Below are positions 32,171-43,727 of a stretch of 64,000 nt of DNA, piece after piece (the stretch's first letter is position 1; every line of letters begins with the position of its first letter). The position numbers and the translations under genes are program-made. The notes below the pieces were generated by a model. The model had not been told where the DNA came from and ran no database searches. It worked only from the letters and a program-made list of their open reading frames with translations. This DNA is from Tritrichomonas musculus (Eukaryota; Parabasalia; Tritrichomonadida; Tritrichomonadidae): the NCBI GenBank assembly GCA_039105265.1, contig JAPFFF010000050.1:434001-498000 (forward strand). Direction: 5' to 3'.

Positions 32171-32404
32171 TTAAGGTACAAATCTCATACGTTAAAAATT
32201 GAAAAAAGGCACGTTAAAATTTTAAGAAAAGCACCCTCCCAGAAAAAGTTTAAATTTCAATTGGTGTCAGATTTTGATTTCTGAACTTTATATTTTATAT
32301 TAATCAATTAAAATTTTTTTTTTATTTTTTATATAACATGTCGGAAAAATAAATAAATGTCAAAAAAAATTGCGGTTGGGTAACGTATGAGATTTGTACC
32401 TTAA
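32171..32404. mobile_element. 234-bp MITE with perfect 24-bp inverted ends
   Basis: Perfect 24-base terminal inverted repeats at 32171-32194 and 32381-32404; ends read TTAAGGTACAAATCTC inward from both sides. If the outer TTAA is the target duplication this is piggyBac-like; if only TA is duplicated it is mariner-like. The interior is AT-rich and non-coding. Perfect ends suggest recent activity. Confidence 0.8.
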
Positions 32405-33650
32405 TAATATTTATGACAAACCTTAAATATAAAGTTTCTTTTGATGATATATAGACGTATGCTATTATATAAAAACAATATACTCGTGATAAGATTTACA
32501 AATACACCAAGATTTTAAGATATGCAAAATATTAAATTGATTTTATTTTCACCAAAACCGTTTTACTTTGGCCTTTACTATCAATAAAAGTTTAGTATTA
32601 GGGATATTTTATTAATAACAAGATGCCAAATCCAATTCAACATTTATATAAACATGAAAACAAGGGAAGAAAACAAAATTTACTAGGATAGAAACAAGTT
32701 TTGAAAAGACCAAAATTGAAAGATTATATTAATTAATTGAAATTTCAATAAAAATAAAGTTATTTTTTCTAATAGATTTTTTCTCAATTTATGCTTTCAC
32801 TTCATTCGTTTATACTCAGAAAAATTGTGAGAATAAATGAATATTAAAAATTTTTTTTTCTATGGATATCTAATGTACCTTCACTCAAAAAAAACGAACT
32901 TTTTTTAGAGGGTGGGCATCCTTACTTTATAGATAAAACTCCATAATTATTAAGTATAAAATAATTATGTTTTAATATTATATTTTGTTATCATAATTAA
33001 GTATGTTTGCAACTAAAGATTTAATAATTTACTATAATAACAATAATATATTTGTATTTTTTTCTAATTGAATAACCAAAATTTTAATATGTATTCAAAA
33101 TTAAAATCATTTTATCTGTATGGATATTTATGTTATTATCTTACAATGATTACATTATAGGTTATTATTGGGTTTTAATTCTATATATATAATAGAATAA
33201 GATATAATTTTATTTTATCTATAATGATAAATCTCAAATTTTAATTATTCAAATTAGATTTTATTTTTAATTTAAAAAGTTGTATTTTCAGTTTAATTGA
33301 GAAATAAAAAATTTAAAATTGACACATTTTAAATTATAAATATAACAAAATTGGTAGTTGTAAATTAAAAAATAAATAATAATATATATTTATCCTTATT
33401 TATATTATAAATGATAGGTATAGCTTTTGAAATCTATCTGCCAATTTCTCAAGATTTTGCAAACAATTTATATGATAAATAATGATTTGGACAATTCATA
33501 AATTAAAACTTGAAAAAAATCAAACAATTTATCATGGATATTTATCATTAGGACGGATCAACTAAAGTATAGTTAGTCTTTTCTGAAGAACATTCAAAAA
33601 GTGGAAATCATTCAGAAAAAATAATCTAAATAAAATAATTGAAAAAACAA
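32405..33650. other. Intergenic spacer, nothing recognised
   Basis: AT-rich DNA between the MITE and the GC-rich island. No gene or repeat of note could be supported. Confidence 0.45.
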
Positions 33651-33791
33651 ATCTTTTTATATTTTTACATAATTTTTACCGAGACTACATACCGCCTAGC
33701 GGGCATCGAGCGAGGCTGAGCGAAGCGAAGCCGAGTCGAGACCCCGTGGCTGGCGGAAAGAATCGGTAAAAATTTTGTAACATAAAAAGAT
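33651..33791. repeat. GC-rich island inside an inverted repeat
   Basis: Imperfect inverted repeats of ~30 bases (33651-33683 and 33763-33791, sharing ATCTTTTTAT and TTTTTACCGA) enclose a ~77-bp core that is strikingly GC-rich for this window and carries iterated GCGAAGC and GAGCGA words. It adjoins the end of the minus-strand frame at 33780-34133, which reads into it. No tRNA cloverleaf or known element could be fitted. Probably a small mobile or terminal repeat unit. Confidence 0.6.
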
Positions 33792-34345
33792 TATTTTTAT
33801 ATTATTTTTAACATTTTTGTCAATCACATTTAGTTTATCATTAGCGTATTTCAAAATATGATAAGTTATTAATGCTTTCAATACTTCATTCACTCCACTT
33901 AATGCTGTTTTCTTCAAATTTTCAGGGTCGTTTGTTCCAGTTGATACCAAATCATTTACTTCATCCTTATTGTAAATGCAATTGAATTTAATTGTATCAT
34001 TATCATCATTAGTTATATTTATTTGTTCGTTTCCTTCAATATCTTCACCAACGAAAATCTTAAATCCCTTGTCATTAAAAATTTCTGTTTCTTTAGATTT
34101 GTAAGCGTATAACGCAATTGTCATTTTATTCATAATTAAATTATGTTATATTCTGTTCATTCGAAACCATCTGATTTTAGCACAGTATCATTAAACATTG
34201 ACATTCCGTGGAAATGTAGTTATATCAAATATTATATTTCATCCATTAACACAATATCAAATATATTATATTCAACTACTGATGACACTTTTGAATTCAT
34301 TGATGATGAAAAACAATTAATAAAAAAAACATTTGAAAATAAATA

Positions 34346-35150
34346 AACTACCTTCCAAAAACTAGACCTCACAATTTAATTGAGGGGAATTCAATATATT
34401 ATTTTTAAAATTGATAAGTTTATTTTATTTTTCTCAGGTCTAGTTTTTGGACAATTGAAAATTAAATAGTAAATAGAAAATAATTGAATAATCTTTATTA
34501 GAAAAATTCAAATGTATTGAAAATTGAATTAATTTAAAATAAAATAATGTATCATCAATATATAACTATAACCATTGTATATTTTTCTTTCTTCTTCCTA
34601 ATCTTTTCTTCTTTAAATTCTATATTCTGTAATTTATTAATAAACTACGAATCAGAAGAGTGTAATTAAAACTGCGAAATATATTCGATATATAAGAGGA
34701 AAATTTATCGGAAACCTGGAAATTGTTTTAAATTTGCTGATTTATTTGGTTTAAGTTATTATGGATGCCAAAGCTTGACTTTTAGAGGTTATATAATATT
34801 AAAAGTCTTGGCGATCGTGAAAAAGTTTCGGAATAAGGAAAACAATTAAAATATACTGCTGTGTTTGTTTCATTCTGTTGCTGAGGTCAAATTTGTACTT
34901 GATATTGTGAAAAAATAAAGCTTGTGCCAATATGAGAAAAATTTTAACGAAATCCAGAAAAATAGTCAGAACTAGAGGTAACATTTAGATGGATTGATCA
35001 AAAAATTAAATAAATCTTTGTTTATAATATATGGCAGCAAACAAAACATGGCTCTGAAAATAATTCAATGCAATTCAATTTTGAGAATTAGAATAAAAAA
35101 AAATTCAATTAATTATCAAAATTGAGACATCTAGTTTTTGGAAGGTAGTT
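34346..35150. mobile_element. 0.8-kb MITE nested in the Maverick fossil
   Basis: Inverted ends of ~21-25 bases, left at 34342-34366 and right at 35130-35154, perfect and beginning AACTACCTTCC after a TA dinucleotide on each side. A third partial copy of the end sequence (TCTAGTTTTTGG) lies near 34438. The interior is non-coding. TA flanks suggest a Tc1/mariner-type element; the exact edge is uncertain by a few bases because the flanking ATAA/TTAT extends the symmetry. Confidence 0.7.
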
Positions 35151-35912
35151 TATTCATATGAAATCAAAGAATTAATTAAAAAATTGAATTCAACACAGAT
35201 GAAAAATGATGAATGTGTCAATATTATAACATTTAATGTACGCTGATAATACAATAAACATGCTTTCAACAAATGATATCATCATTAAATCTATCAGTCA
35301 TCGAATACAACTATTAACTGGACTATATAACACTACAATGCCAATTGAAATCAAAAATAGCACACCATATATAATTCACGATTTACCAGTTTTATATTAT
35401 GCGAATAAATTATATCTTGTATCACTACAGGGTCAGCTAGTTTATAGTTCAATTGGTGAAAAAGAATACACGCCATCAGTTATTGCAAACATTGATTAAA
35501 TGATTTTAAATCAAGCTCCACTCATTGTTAACTATGACCAGACAAAGCCGATAAAAATAAAAACTAATAGCGATTCATTAAAATATCTTGAAATGCGTCT
35601 CGTTGATTTTATGTATCAGCCAATTAAACTAATGAGTCCGTTATTCATCACAATCAAAATCAAACCATCAACTGATTCAAACGTTGAAGATATCACAAGT
35701 AAATAAATTTATTTATGTTCTTCAATTTGTTTCTTCATTTCTATCAATTCATTTTTTTTTTACGTTGACGATATTCTTTCTGTTGTCTCTTCCTTGCTTC
35801 CTTTCTCTCTTCATCACTAGCGTATTTGCTTTTCCTTCCTCGCTTTGTTTCAGCTTTTGGTTTAGTGTCTGTCAATTGTAGATTTTCAATAGACTTTGAT
35901 TTTGTCATTGAT

Positions 35913-37134
35913 TTAATGATAGGTGTTTGTTTCAGTGTTTTCCTGTTTCACAATTCACAATTGTGGATTTTAAAATTCTAAAAATTGTAACCATTTTTTT
36001 TTAAACAACACCTCACTTTTTATTATCGTCATTTTTCTTGTTATATATAAATGAATGTACATTCTGAAACAAAATTTCATTTATTTTTTAAAACTTTTCT
36101 ATTATTTGTAGTTATATATTATATATTAAAGATAATTTGGTTTCTTCTTCTTTATCTATCCTATCTGTTATGATATTCGAACTTATTAGTATTTGGTTCG
36201 ATTTTGATATATCTTTTTTTTTTTAATTAAACTAATAATAACAAAAACAGATTCATAACAAAATAAAACATTTATAAAATTATATTTTAAGCACACGATT
36301 TAATAATTTTTTAATAATCAGCATTTTGATAAACAAAATTGCAGCACATTTTTCATATTATATATTATATTTTTATTATAAGTATATATATTAGCAGGAT
36401 ATCAATTTCTGAAAAATATAATGCATAAAAGCTTTGATTATTCTTTTTGTTTTAAGCAGTTTTCATTCTCATTTATATTTTATTGATTAACTAATTAAAA
36501 TAAAAATTTTATGAATATTTATCATTATAAATGCATGTTAGGAATCATTCTACCATGACATTTGATATTATTTCCATAATAATATTATATTTAATAATTA
36601 ATAATCTAAAAAGGGATTATAATGATTAGAGCTTAAATTTAAAAAGAATTGTGCACAGATAATAGGATTATCCTTTGTTTCCTGCATTTGTAACTGTTTT
36701 TAATAGGTTTTTTTTGCTTATTGTAGAATTGTAATTTTCAATGGATTGTACAATTGTACAATATATTCAAAAAAATACGTTCACAATAATTTTTGAATTC
36801 AAAAAAATACGTTGACAATAATTTTGAATATAAAAAACACGTTCACAATTTAACTTTTTGAATGTATGAAAAATATGGTTAACTATTTTTGCCAAAAATA
36901 ATATACAAAAAATTTTTATAATATTTGGTTAACTTAATTCTTTTAAAGGATGGTTAAGTAAATATTTTTATTATTTTACCACAATTTCCAACAATTATTT
37001 ACAATATTTTTGTGAAGTTTCACAATTGTTAATTGTGAAAAATGCAAACGCTGGTTTGTTTATAATTGGTGAAATCAATTTCAGTCATTTTAGACATCAA
37101 TAAAAAAAATCATTTATTATTTTTGATTGGGAAA
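35913..37134. other. Non-coding stretch with short repeats and two matching hairpins
   Basis: Three approximate tandem copies of a ~33-base unit (AAAAAATACGTTCACAATAA) lie at ~36769-36855. Two near-identical palindromic words, CACAATT-c-ACAATTGTG at ~35950 and CACAATT-gtt-AATTGTG at ~37020, stand ~1.07 kb apart and could be the ends of a decayed element. No coding remnant identified. Confidence 0.45.
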
Positions 37135-37538
37135 TAAATCAATCTATATGTTCGACCATTATAACATTCATCTATTATATACTCATCAATATTAAACGTT
37201 TCATCAGTGAACATTTTTATTTTTGTCTCTTCTTTCAATTTCTTCATTTGTTGACTCAAAGTCTTATCATCTCATTTCAACATAACACTCAATGGTTGAA
37301 AATAAATTAATTCGATTCGTTCGTAATCGAACGCGTCAGTTAATCGTTTCATTTATGATATCAATAAATTATATTTGATTCATTGTTGTTAGTGGTGAGT
37401 ATATCATTTATGATAGCAACACATGAAATCATCACCAAATGGTCTTGTGGTGGAGATTATAAATTAAAAACACGTGCCACAAGACGTTATACATGACATC
37501 GCTTCTTGATTGTCATTTTGTCTTTTTCGTATTTAAAA

Positions 37539-38609
37539 TCAACAAATATGTAAGTTCCACAGTGTGTAGTGTGGTGTGAAACACCCACTACCATATCTAG
37601 CTATAATTGACAATATAATCACTAAGTTATTCCATCCAATCTTATTCTCAACTGCATCCAGAACTTCTTGAACATTTTCTAGTCTATTTTTTCTAAAAGA
37701 TTCCATATGCTCTACAATAAAACAAGTACATTCGTATAAAGAAAGACAACGAATATTTATGTATCTTGGTTTGAAACCTTTTCTATATGTGTTTTTTGGT
37801 GCTTGATCAAACAGAAATTTGATGTAATTTGAAACAAAACCAAATTCTTCATCATTTGAAAAAGTATTCTCAAGTGCTAAATTGTTCGTGTGGGCCGAGC
37901 ATGGATCACGAACAAAATGCTCGCCTGCAATTTCTTGAGCTCTATCATCATCGCTGTCGAGTGCAGCTTTATTAGAACTGCTGTAATCGGTGCAAACTGA
38001 AACGATTTTGACACCTTTCATTGTTAATTCAATGACATCTGCCAAAGATAATGCAGTAGAATCATTTGTTGGAATTGTGGACCAGATATATAAACGTTTC
38101 GTCGTATATATTATGATACCTTGATAATTCTGTCACCACCTTTTGCACGAATCAAACAGCAATGATGCCGTTTGACCAAAAAGTTCGGAGATTGTATATT
38201 GAGTAATTTGTACAGTTAATGAAATCATCTCATCACGTAATTTGCTTCTTCGAGGGAGTTGAAATGTAGGGTCGAGAAAAACTAAGGCTGCTTCAAGATT
38301 TTCATTTTCTATTGCACGATATGCGATGTTAGACGTTGCGATAAATCTTAATATATACTCCATCGCCGAACGATGGCGATTAATCATGATTTCTTCAGCG
38401 ATTTGAGTTAAATGCGCTTGGCAATTGTGGTTTTCAGCACCAGTTTTTGATAATAAAAGCTTACCACATAAATTACAAATATAAGATTTGGAAATATGTT
38501 TGCTTTCTTCATTGATGATATAATTTTCTTGGAACATAACATTATGCTCGTTTCGAAACAATCCAGTCCTTAAGAATTTCCCATGAAATTTTACAATTCG
38601 TTCTTCCAT
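37539..38609 (-). mobile_element. hAT-superfamily transposase gene, interrupted by one TGA
   Basis: Reading 38609 to 37539 in a single frame. The N-terminal piece (38609-38133, 158 residues) has a C2HC/H-type finger (CNLCGKLLLSKTGAENHNC) that also survives at 438-752. The second piece (open upstream to the stop; ATG at 38045) has IPTNDSTALSLADVIEL, VSVCTDYSSSNKAAL and DPCSAHTNNLALE, the D...C-x-x-H core of hAT RNase-H-like transposases. The pieces are joined in frame except for a TGA at 38133-38135. The protein also stops well short of the hAT C-terminal dimerisation region, so it is 3' truncated. No terminal repeats or target duplications were located. A degenerate autonomous copy of a hAT element. 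Confidence 0.65.
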
Positions 38610-39177
38610 TAAATAATTATATTTAATTTATATACTAGTATTAATTTGAATATATCTCATAGAATATCTAAAACGTAAACCACAGAAATTTTTAATCGTC
38701 TAACGAGTAAATTGAGAACTTTGCATTCAAAAAAACTGAAAGAATTGAATCTATCGTTCGAATTTTTTTAGCGAGGTTCGTTTTCTCGCCAAATACTTGA
38801 TAAATAATAGTTTTGATAAATGATTGTTAATATTTAATATCATTTTTTTTTTCAAATTAAAATTTCGGAGTTTGAAATTGAGTTCTTTATTTGAATATTT
38901 CATTTTTAAAAAATTCATTATTTATTACTAATTTAATAGCTGATTTGCCATTAATAAACATCAAATAATTTACTTATTTAGTTTATTTAATTATTATTGA
39001 TTTTTTGGGAAAGATATAATATTTATTTTTCTGATAATTCTTAATTAACATATTATTTTATTATTGTTATTATTATTATAATTTTAATAGTTTTATTCAA
39101 ATGTTTAATTGAATATATAATATTTTTATTATGAGTTATATATAAATTATTGACTTCAAAAAAACATCTCAATTAAT
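38610..39177. other. Intergenic spacer
   Basis: AT-rich DNA between the transposase gene and the kinase pseudogene. No feature supported beyond a GTTCGTTTT word near 38770 that also forms part of the 29-bp motif at 18035/26389. Confidence 0.45.
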
Positions 39178-40260
39178 TTGAATAATCTCATAGAATCGGT
39201 CAGACAACCACAAATTATTGAGATTTTGTTGAAAGGACAAACAGCAACTTCATCCAAACCAGTATCAGCAGCATCAGTATCGAAAGAAAGAGAGATGATG
39301 AAGGAACTTTCAATTTTGAAAACAGAGAACTCAAAACTACGAGAAGATAACGAATTGAAAAACAAAGAAATCATGAAATTAAAAACAGAGAACTCAAAAC
39401 TACGAAAAGATAACGAATTAAGAAACAAAGAAATCATGAAATTAAAAACAGAGAACTCAAAACTACGAAAAGAAGAGGAGATGAAAATCGATGCAAAAAG
39501 ACGACTTGAAAAAGAAAATGAATCATTACAAAACCAATTGAAAGAACTTAAGAAAAAAATCTCTAGTATTACCAAACAAACAAATACATCATCATCTGTA
39601 GGAAACAAAAGCAAAACACAACAAGAATCAATTCTTGAACTTTTAGGAAGTCAAGAAATTGAACAACTTAAAATTGTGAAGAAGATTGGTCAAGGATCAC
39701 AATCAGAAGTATATGAAGTTACACGAGAACAGCATTATGCATTAAAAGTTCTTTTAATAGCAGACGAATTAATTGAACTGAGTTCAAAATCAATAGTCTT
39801 CAAAACACTTCAACGTCTTCTTCAAGAATATGAAATACTTCATTTGTAAAAACATCGAAACATCATTTCTTCAATTTGCTTTTTTTATGGAGATGAAAAG
39901 CATCCTCCATCAATTCTACTTGAATATCGTCCAAGTAATTTAAAGGATAAAGTTGGAAAAATGAATGATATTGAACGCGTTTGTGCAATCATTGAAATCA
40001 ACCTTGGGATGGAAGCAGTTCATTCGTCAAATGTGATTCATCGAGATTTAAAACCAGAAAACATATTAATTGATGAAACTGGCCACATAAAATTGAGTGA
40101 TTTTGGTATCGAATGCATTGTTGAAGCTGATAAATCTCAATAATTTGTGGTTGTCAGTGGGATCATCATTTTCATCAAAAAGAATAAATTCAAATTGATT
40201 GATGGTGTTGAATCTTGTATTGATGAAATCAAGGGTTTCACATCACTTTAAGATAGTTAA
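39178..40260 (+). pseudogene. Coiled-coil protein kinase pseudogene
   Basis: The open frame has no ATG at its 5' end (first in-frame ATG near 39294), so the N-terminus is missing. Residues encoded by ~39290-39560 form a coiled coil with 21-residue repeats. A kinase domain follows: glycine loop GQGSQSEVYEV, catalytic lysine in HYALKVL, then an in-frame TAA at 39847-39849, after which the same frame continues normally ([46 protein letters not shown]). A second stop at 40141 cuts the domain shortly after DFG, with only weak similarity beyond. All key catalytic motifs survive in DNA, so decay is recent. Trichomonads carry many coiled-coil kinases of this kind. Confidence 0.75.
39319..39470 (+). 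repeat. 63-bp coiled-coil coding repeats
   Basis: Units begin at 39319, 39382 and 39445 (last partial), each encoding KTENSKLR-x-DNEL-x-NKEIMKL, 21 residues or three heptads. Near-identical DNA indicates recent duplication. Confidence 0.9.
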
Positions 40261-40383
40261 TCAGCAAAAATACAACAACCTTTCTTAATTTAATTTTTAA
40301 AAATAATAAAACCTTTTTTTTTAAAAATAATAAAACTTTTTTTTAAAAAAATACTTTTTTAATTGATTTATAAATATAAATTA

Positions 40384-42636
40384 GAGTACGCCGAAATAGT
40401 GAATTGTTATTTGAAAAAAGTATCAATAATGAAAAAGCATAAGTTATTCCAAAGAAAATAAGTTTTTTATATTCAAACTTGTTAAATAAAGAAAAATAAA
40501 ACTGTATGAAATAACTCTTCCTTTTTGTTCAACGTGAGTTTTTCTAAATAATCAAAAAATTCGATAGGTAATTGTTTTTATTCAAAAAAAAATTTTTTTC
40601 AGAAAAGTTTGTTTTTCAAAAAAAACTATTTTTTTCAATAAATGTTTGTGATTTAGAAAAAAAAAGTTTTTCCAAGTTTTTTATATGAAATTCGATTTTA
40701 TTTATTAAATTCAGTATTGAATGAAAAGCCAAATAATTTCAGCTCATAATGATCTTATTCTTATTCTTATTCTTATTCTTATTCTTATTCTTATTCTTAT
40801 TCTTATTCTTATTCTTATTCTTATTCTTATTCTTATTCTTATTCTTATTCTTATTCTTATTCTTATTCTTATTCTTATTCTTATTCTTATTTACTTAAAA
40901 TACCAAAGAATGTAATTTACAATAAATATTGTGTTTATTTTGAATATATTTATGATTGGTCATTAGTTTTTTAAACATATCATTTTAATTTCGGAATGAT
41001 CAATATTCTGCTTTAACAATATGATTTTTAAAAATATATATCAAATAAATTATAAACTTTATATAATTGAATTCCTTGCATTATTCAAGAACGGGAAATC
41101 TATTTTCTTTTTTTCCCAATTTTTTTATCATATGCCACCTCAACTAACTAATATAACTTCCAACCTGTAATTTTTTGGCCTATTGTTCATAAAAATCATT
41201 AATCTGTATTGGTTTGATTAATAGGAAAATTTATTTTTCTAAAGAAACAAAAATCGTTTGCCCAATTGGATTATAAATTTGTAAAACTTATTTTTTTTAG
41301 AAAAATATTACTAACAAAATAAACTCAAATACTAAAAAAAGAAGAAACTTGATTTTTTAAAAAATATTTTTTATCGATAATATCATGTTTTTTGTAATTC
41401 TCCACTTTTTCTGAAAAAAAAGTTAGTTATTGTAAAATATATGATAATATTCAAAAAACACCAATTTTTCAACAAAAACAAAGTTTTTATTTGGAAATAT
41501 TAGTTTCTGTTTCGTAATTATATAAAAAGAAATAATTTATACTACTATTAGAGTACGCCGAAATAGTGAATTGTTATTTGAAAAAAGTATCAATAATGAA
41601 AAAGCATAAGTTATTCCAAAGAAAATAAGTTTTTTATATTCAAACTTGTTAAATAAAGAAAAATAAAACTGTATGAAATAACTCTTCCTTTTTGTTCAAC
41701 GTGAGTTTTTCTAAATAATCAAAAAATTCGATAGGTAATTGTTTTTATTCAAAAAAAAATTTTTTTCAGAAAAATTTGTTTTTCAAAAAAAACTATTTTT
41801 TTCAATAAATGTTTGTGATTTAGAAAAAATAGTTTTTCCAAGTTTTTTATATGAAATTCGATTTTATTTTTTTAATTCAGTATTGAATGAAAATTCAAAT
41901 AATTTCAGCTCATAATGATCTTATTCTTATTTACTTGAAATACCAAAGAATGTAATTTACAATAAATATTGTGTTTATTTTGAATATATTTATGATTGGT
42001 CATTAATTTTTTAAACATATCATTTTAATTTCGGAATGATCAATATTCTGCTTTAACAAAGTGATTTTTAAAAATATATATCAAATAAATTATAAACTTT
42101 ATATAATTGAATTCATTGAATTATTCAAGAACGGGAAATCTATTTTCTTTTTTCCCCCAATTTTTTTTATCATCTGCCACCTCAACTAACTAATATAACT
42201 TCCAACCTGTAATTTTTTGGCCTATTGTTCATAAAAATCATTAATCTGTATTGGTTGGATTAATAGGAAAATTTATTTTTCTAAAGAAACAAAAATCGTT
42301 TGCCTCATTGGATTGTAAATTTGTAAAACTTATTTTTTTTAGAAAAATATTACTAACAAAATAAACTCAAATACTAAAAAAAGAAGAAACTTGATTTTTT
42401 AAAAAATATTTTTTATCGAAAATATCATGTTTTTTGTAATTCTCCACTTTTTCTGAAAAAAAGTTAGTTATTGTAAAATATATGATGATATTCAAAAAAC
42501 ACCAATTTTTCAACAAAAACAAAGTTTTTATTTGGAAATGTTATTAAAAATACAAAAAGAATAGTATACCGAAAATATGGCGCTTTTTTGACTTTGTTAA
42601 TTTTTTCAAAAAAGAAAACGCTATTTCGGCGTACTC
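40384..42636. mobile_element. Tandemly duplicated TA-flanked inverted-repeat element (mariner-like MITE)
   Basis: The left end GAGTACGCCGAAATAG (40384-40399) and the right end CTATTTCGGCGTACTC (42621-42636) are perfect inverted repeats, each flanked outside by TA, the Tc1/mariner target. The symmetry continues imperfectly for ~20 more bases. A second copy of the left end starts at 41551, again after TA, and ~1.1 kb following it repeats the sequence from 40384 with few differences. So the structure is left end, body, left end, body, right end: a tandem copy lacking one right end. No transposase is encoded. The first body has 23 CTTATT units where the second has 2. Confidence 0.85.
40754..40891. 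repeat. (CTTATT)23 microsatellite
   Basis: 138 bases, 23 perfect copies of a hexamer, inside copy 1 of the duplicated element. The orthologous place in copy 2 (41920-41931) has only two units. The expansion is therefore younger than the duplication. Confidence 0.97.
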
Positions 42637-42903
42637 TATTGTTGTACTTTTGAATGATTGATAAATTGATTGAATCACAAAAGAAAATATATTTTTTTAG
42701 ATATATTCGAAAAGAAAATATATTAGTTTTTAGATAAAAACTCATTTCCCAGATGCCAGTTATAAATCCTTATTTTCTAATCTTTCGTTAAACTTTTCTG
42801 ATTCACATGTGAATCAAGTTTTCCTATCAATATTATCTAATGATCAAAATCGATTATTTTATTTAAATAATTACTTCGATCTTTTAATCACAAGTTGAAC
42901 TTG

Positions 42904-43545
42904 TTGTCTTTGTTATTCAGCTTCATTCCTTTTAACAGTCAGACCTTCAAGTATTTGTTCAGCATTTTGTTGAGCAAAATGAAGTTGATTTTCTTGTTCA
43001 ATCAATTTTCCTTTCATTACAGCAACTTGATCTTTGGCTTCTCTAATCTTTTCAAGTCCTTCCTTCATTCTGCTTGCATCACCTTGAATCTTTGACAATT
43101 GCGAGAAATAGAAATCTTTAAATAAAGAAAGAAAAGAAAGATAAGATTTTGGTGTAACAAATGTTCTTCGCCTAAATCGAGAGAAATAATCTTCACAGCC
43201 ATCAATGAACACAATCATGAATATCAGCAAAACATTCAGCTAATCGATCCTTTATATCTGATACTTGTGTTGCTATGTCAAGAGGATTTACGAGTGATTT
43301 GGAAACAGAAACTAAACCTTCACGTGGCCAATGTGTAAACCAATCAATTGTGCAGCCATTAAACAAGCTTTGTCCTCTTGTTGTATAAAATTATATCAGA
43401 AATGTCACGGAAACATTCATTCGCTCAAAGAGCAACTAATTGTTCAGGTGAATTGCAACTATTGGGCATAACTTGAATGATTTCTTGAGTAATTCGTGAG
43501 CAATCATGTAAGTTGAAACCAATCTTTGTCCTCTTGGTTCTTCAT
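42904..43545 (-). pseudogene. Dynein heavy chain gene fragment
   Basis: The minus strand encodes, in shifting frames, NSPEQLVAL-ANECFRDISD, then NGCTIDWFTHWPREGLVSVS and ADIHDCVH, then SRFRRRTFVTPKSYLSFL and GLEKIREAKDQVAVMKGKL. In this order these are the end of the AAA4 region (CTIDWF-x-x-WP), the YVTP-x-SYLE segment and the first stalk helix of dynein heavy chains. Several stops (one before QRQQV near 42911) and at least two frame changes are present, and the motor's other ~4000 residues are absent. This is a dead fragment of a host gene, probably carried here by segmental duplication next to the mobile element at 40384-42636. Confidence 0.8.
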
Positions 43546-43727
43546 AAATTAGTTTTGTATATTATTTTTCAATAGAAAAATAAAATATAATTAGTTTTGT
43601 ATATTTTATGTAATATTTATAATTTGAATTATTTTCATAAAGATATAAGATAATATATAGCATAATAAACTTTTTTAATATTTTTGAGAGGCATTCAATT
43701 TATCTACTATTTAAACTCTAGTTTTTC

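Larger units (their letters stand above)
33780..37370. mobile_element. Maverick/Polinton fossil, broken
   Basis: Scattered coding remnants with the flavour of trichomonad Mavericks. Parts: 33780-34133 minus, a frame of unknown function; 34143-34346 and 35236-35706 plus, pieces resembling the small jelly-roll (penton/minor capsid-type) protein; 35700-35912 minus, a short very basic protein with a KYASDEERKEARKRQQKEY stretch, a type common in these elements; 37135-37360 minus, a frame of unknown function. No DNA polymerase B, integrase or packaging ATPase is visible, so only a fraction of a 15-20 kb element remains. It is clearly broken in many places. A MITE is nested in it at ~34346-35150. 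The family assignment is inference from the protein pieces; termini were not found. Confidence 0.5.

Noticed and set aside
33684-33760. tRNA or other small RNA gene in the GC-rich island
   Set aside because: No A/B box arrangement, acceptor stem or cloverleaf could be fitted by eye.
37539-38609. TGA read as a sense codon in this genome
   Set aside because: The long intact frames (for example 2023 and 1861 codons) contain no in-frame TGA, so reassignment is not supported; the single TGA is best seen as a disabling change in a DNA transposon.
40721-40915. Leu/Ile-alternating hydrophobic small protein
   Set aside because: It is only the translation of the (CTTATT)23 microsatellite inside a non-coding transposon copy.
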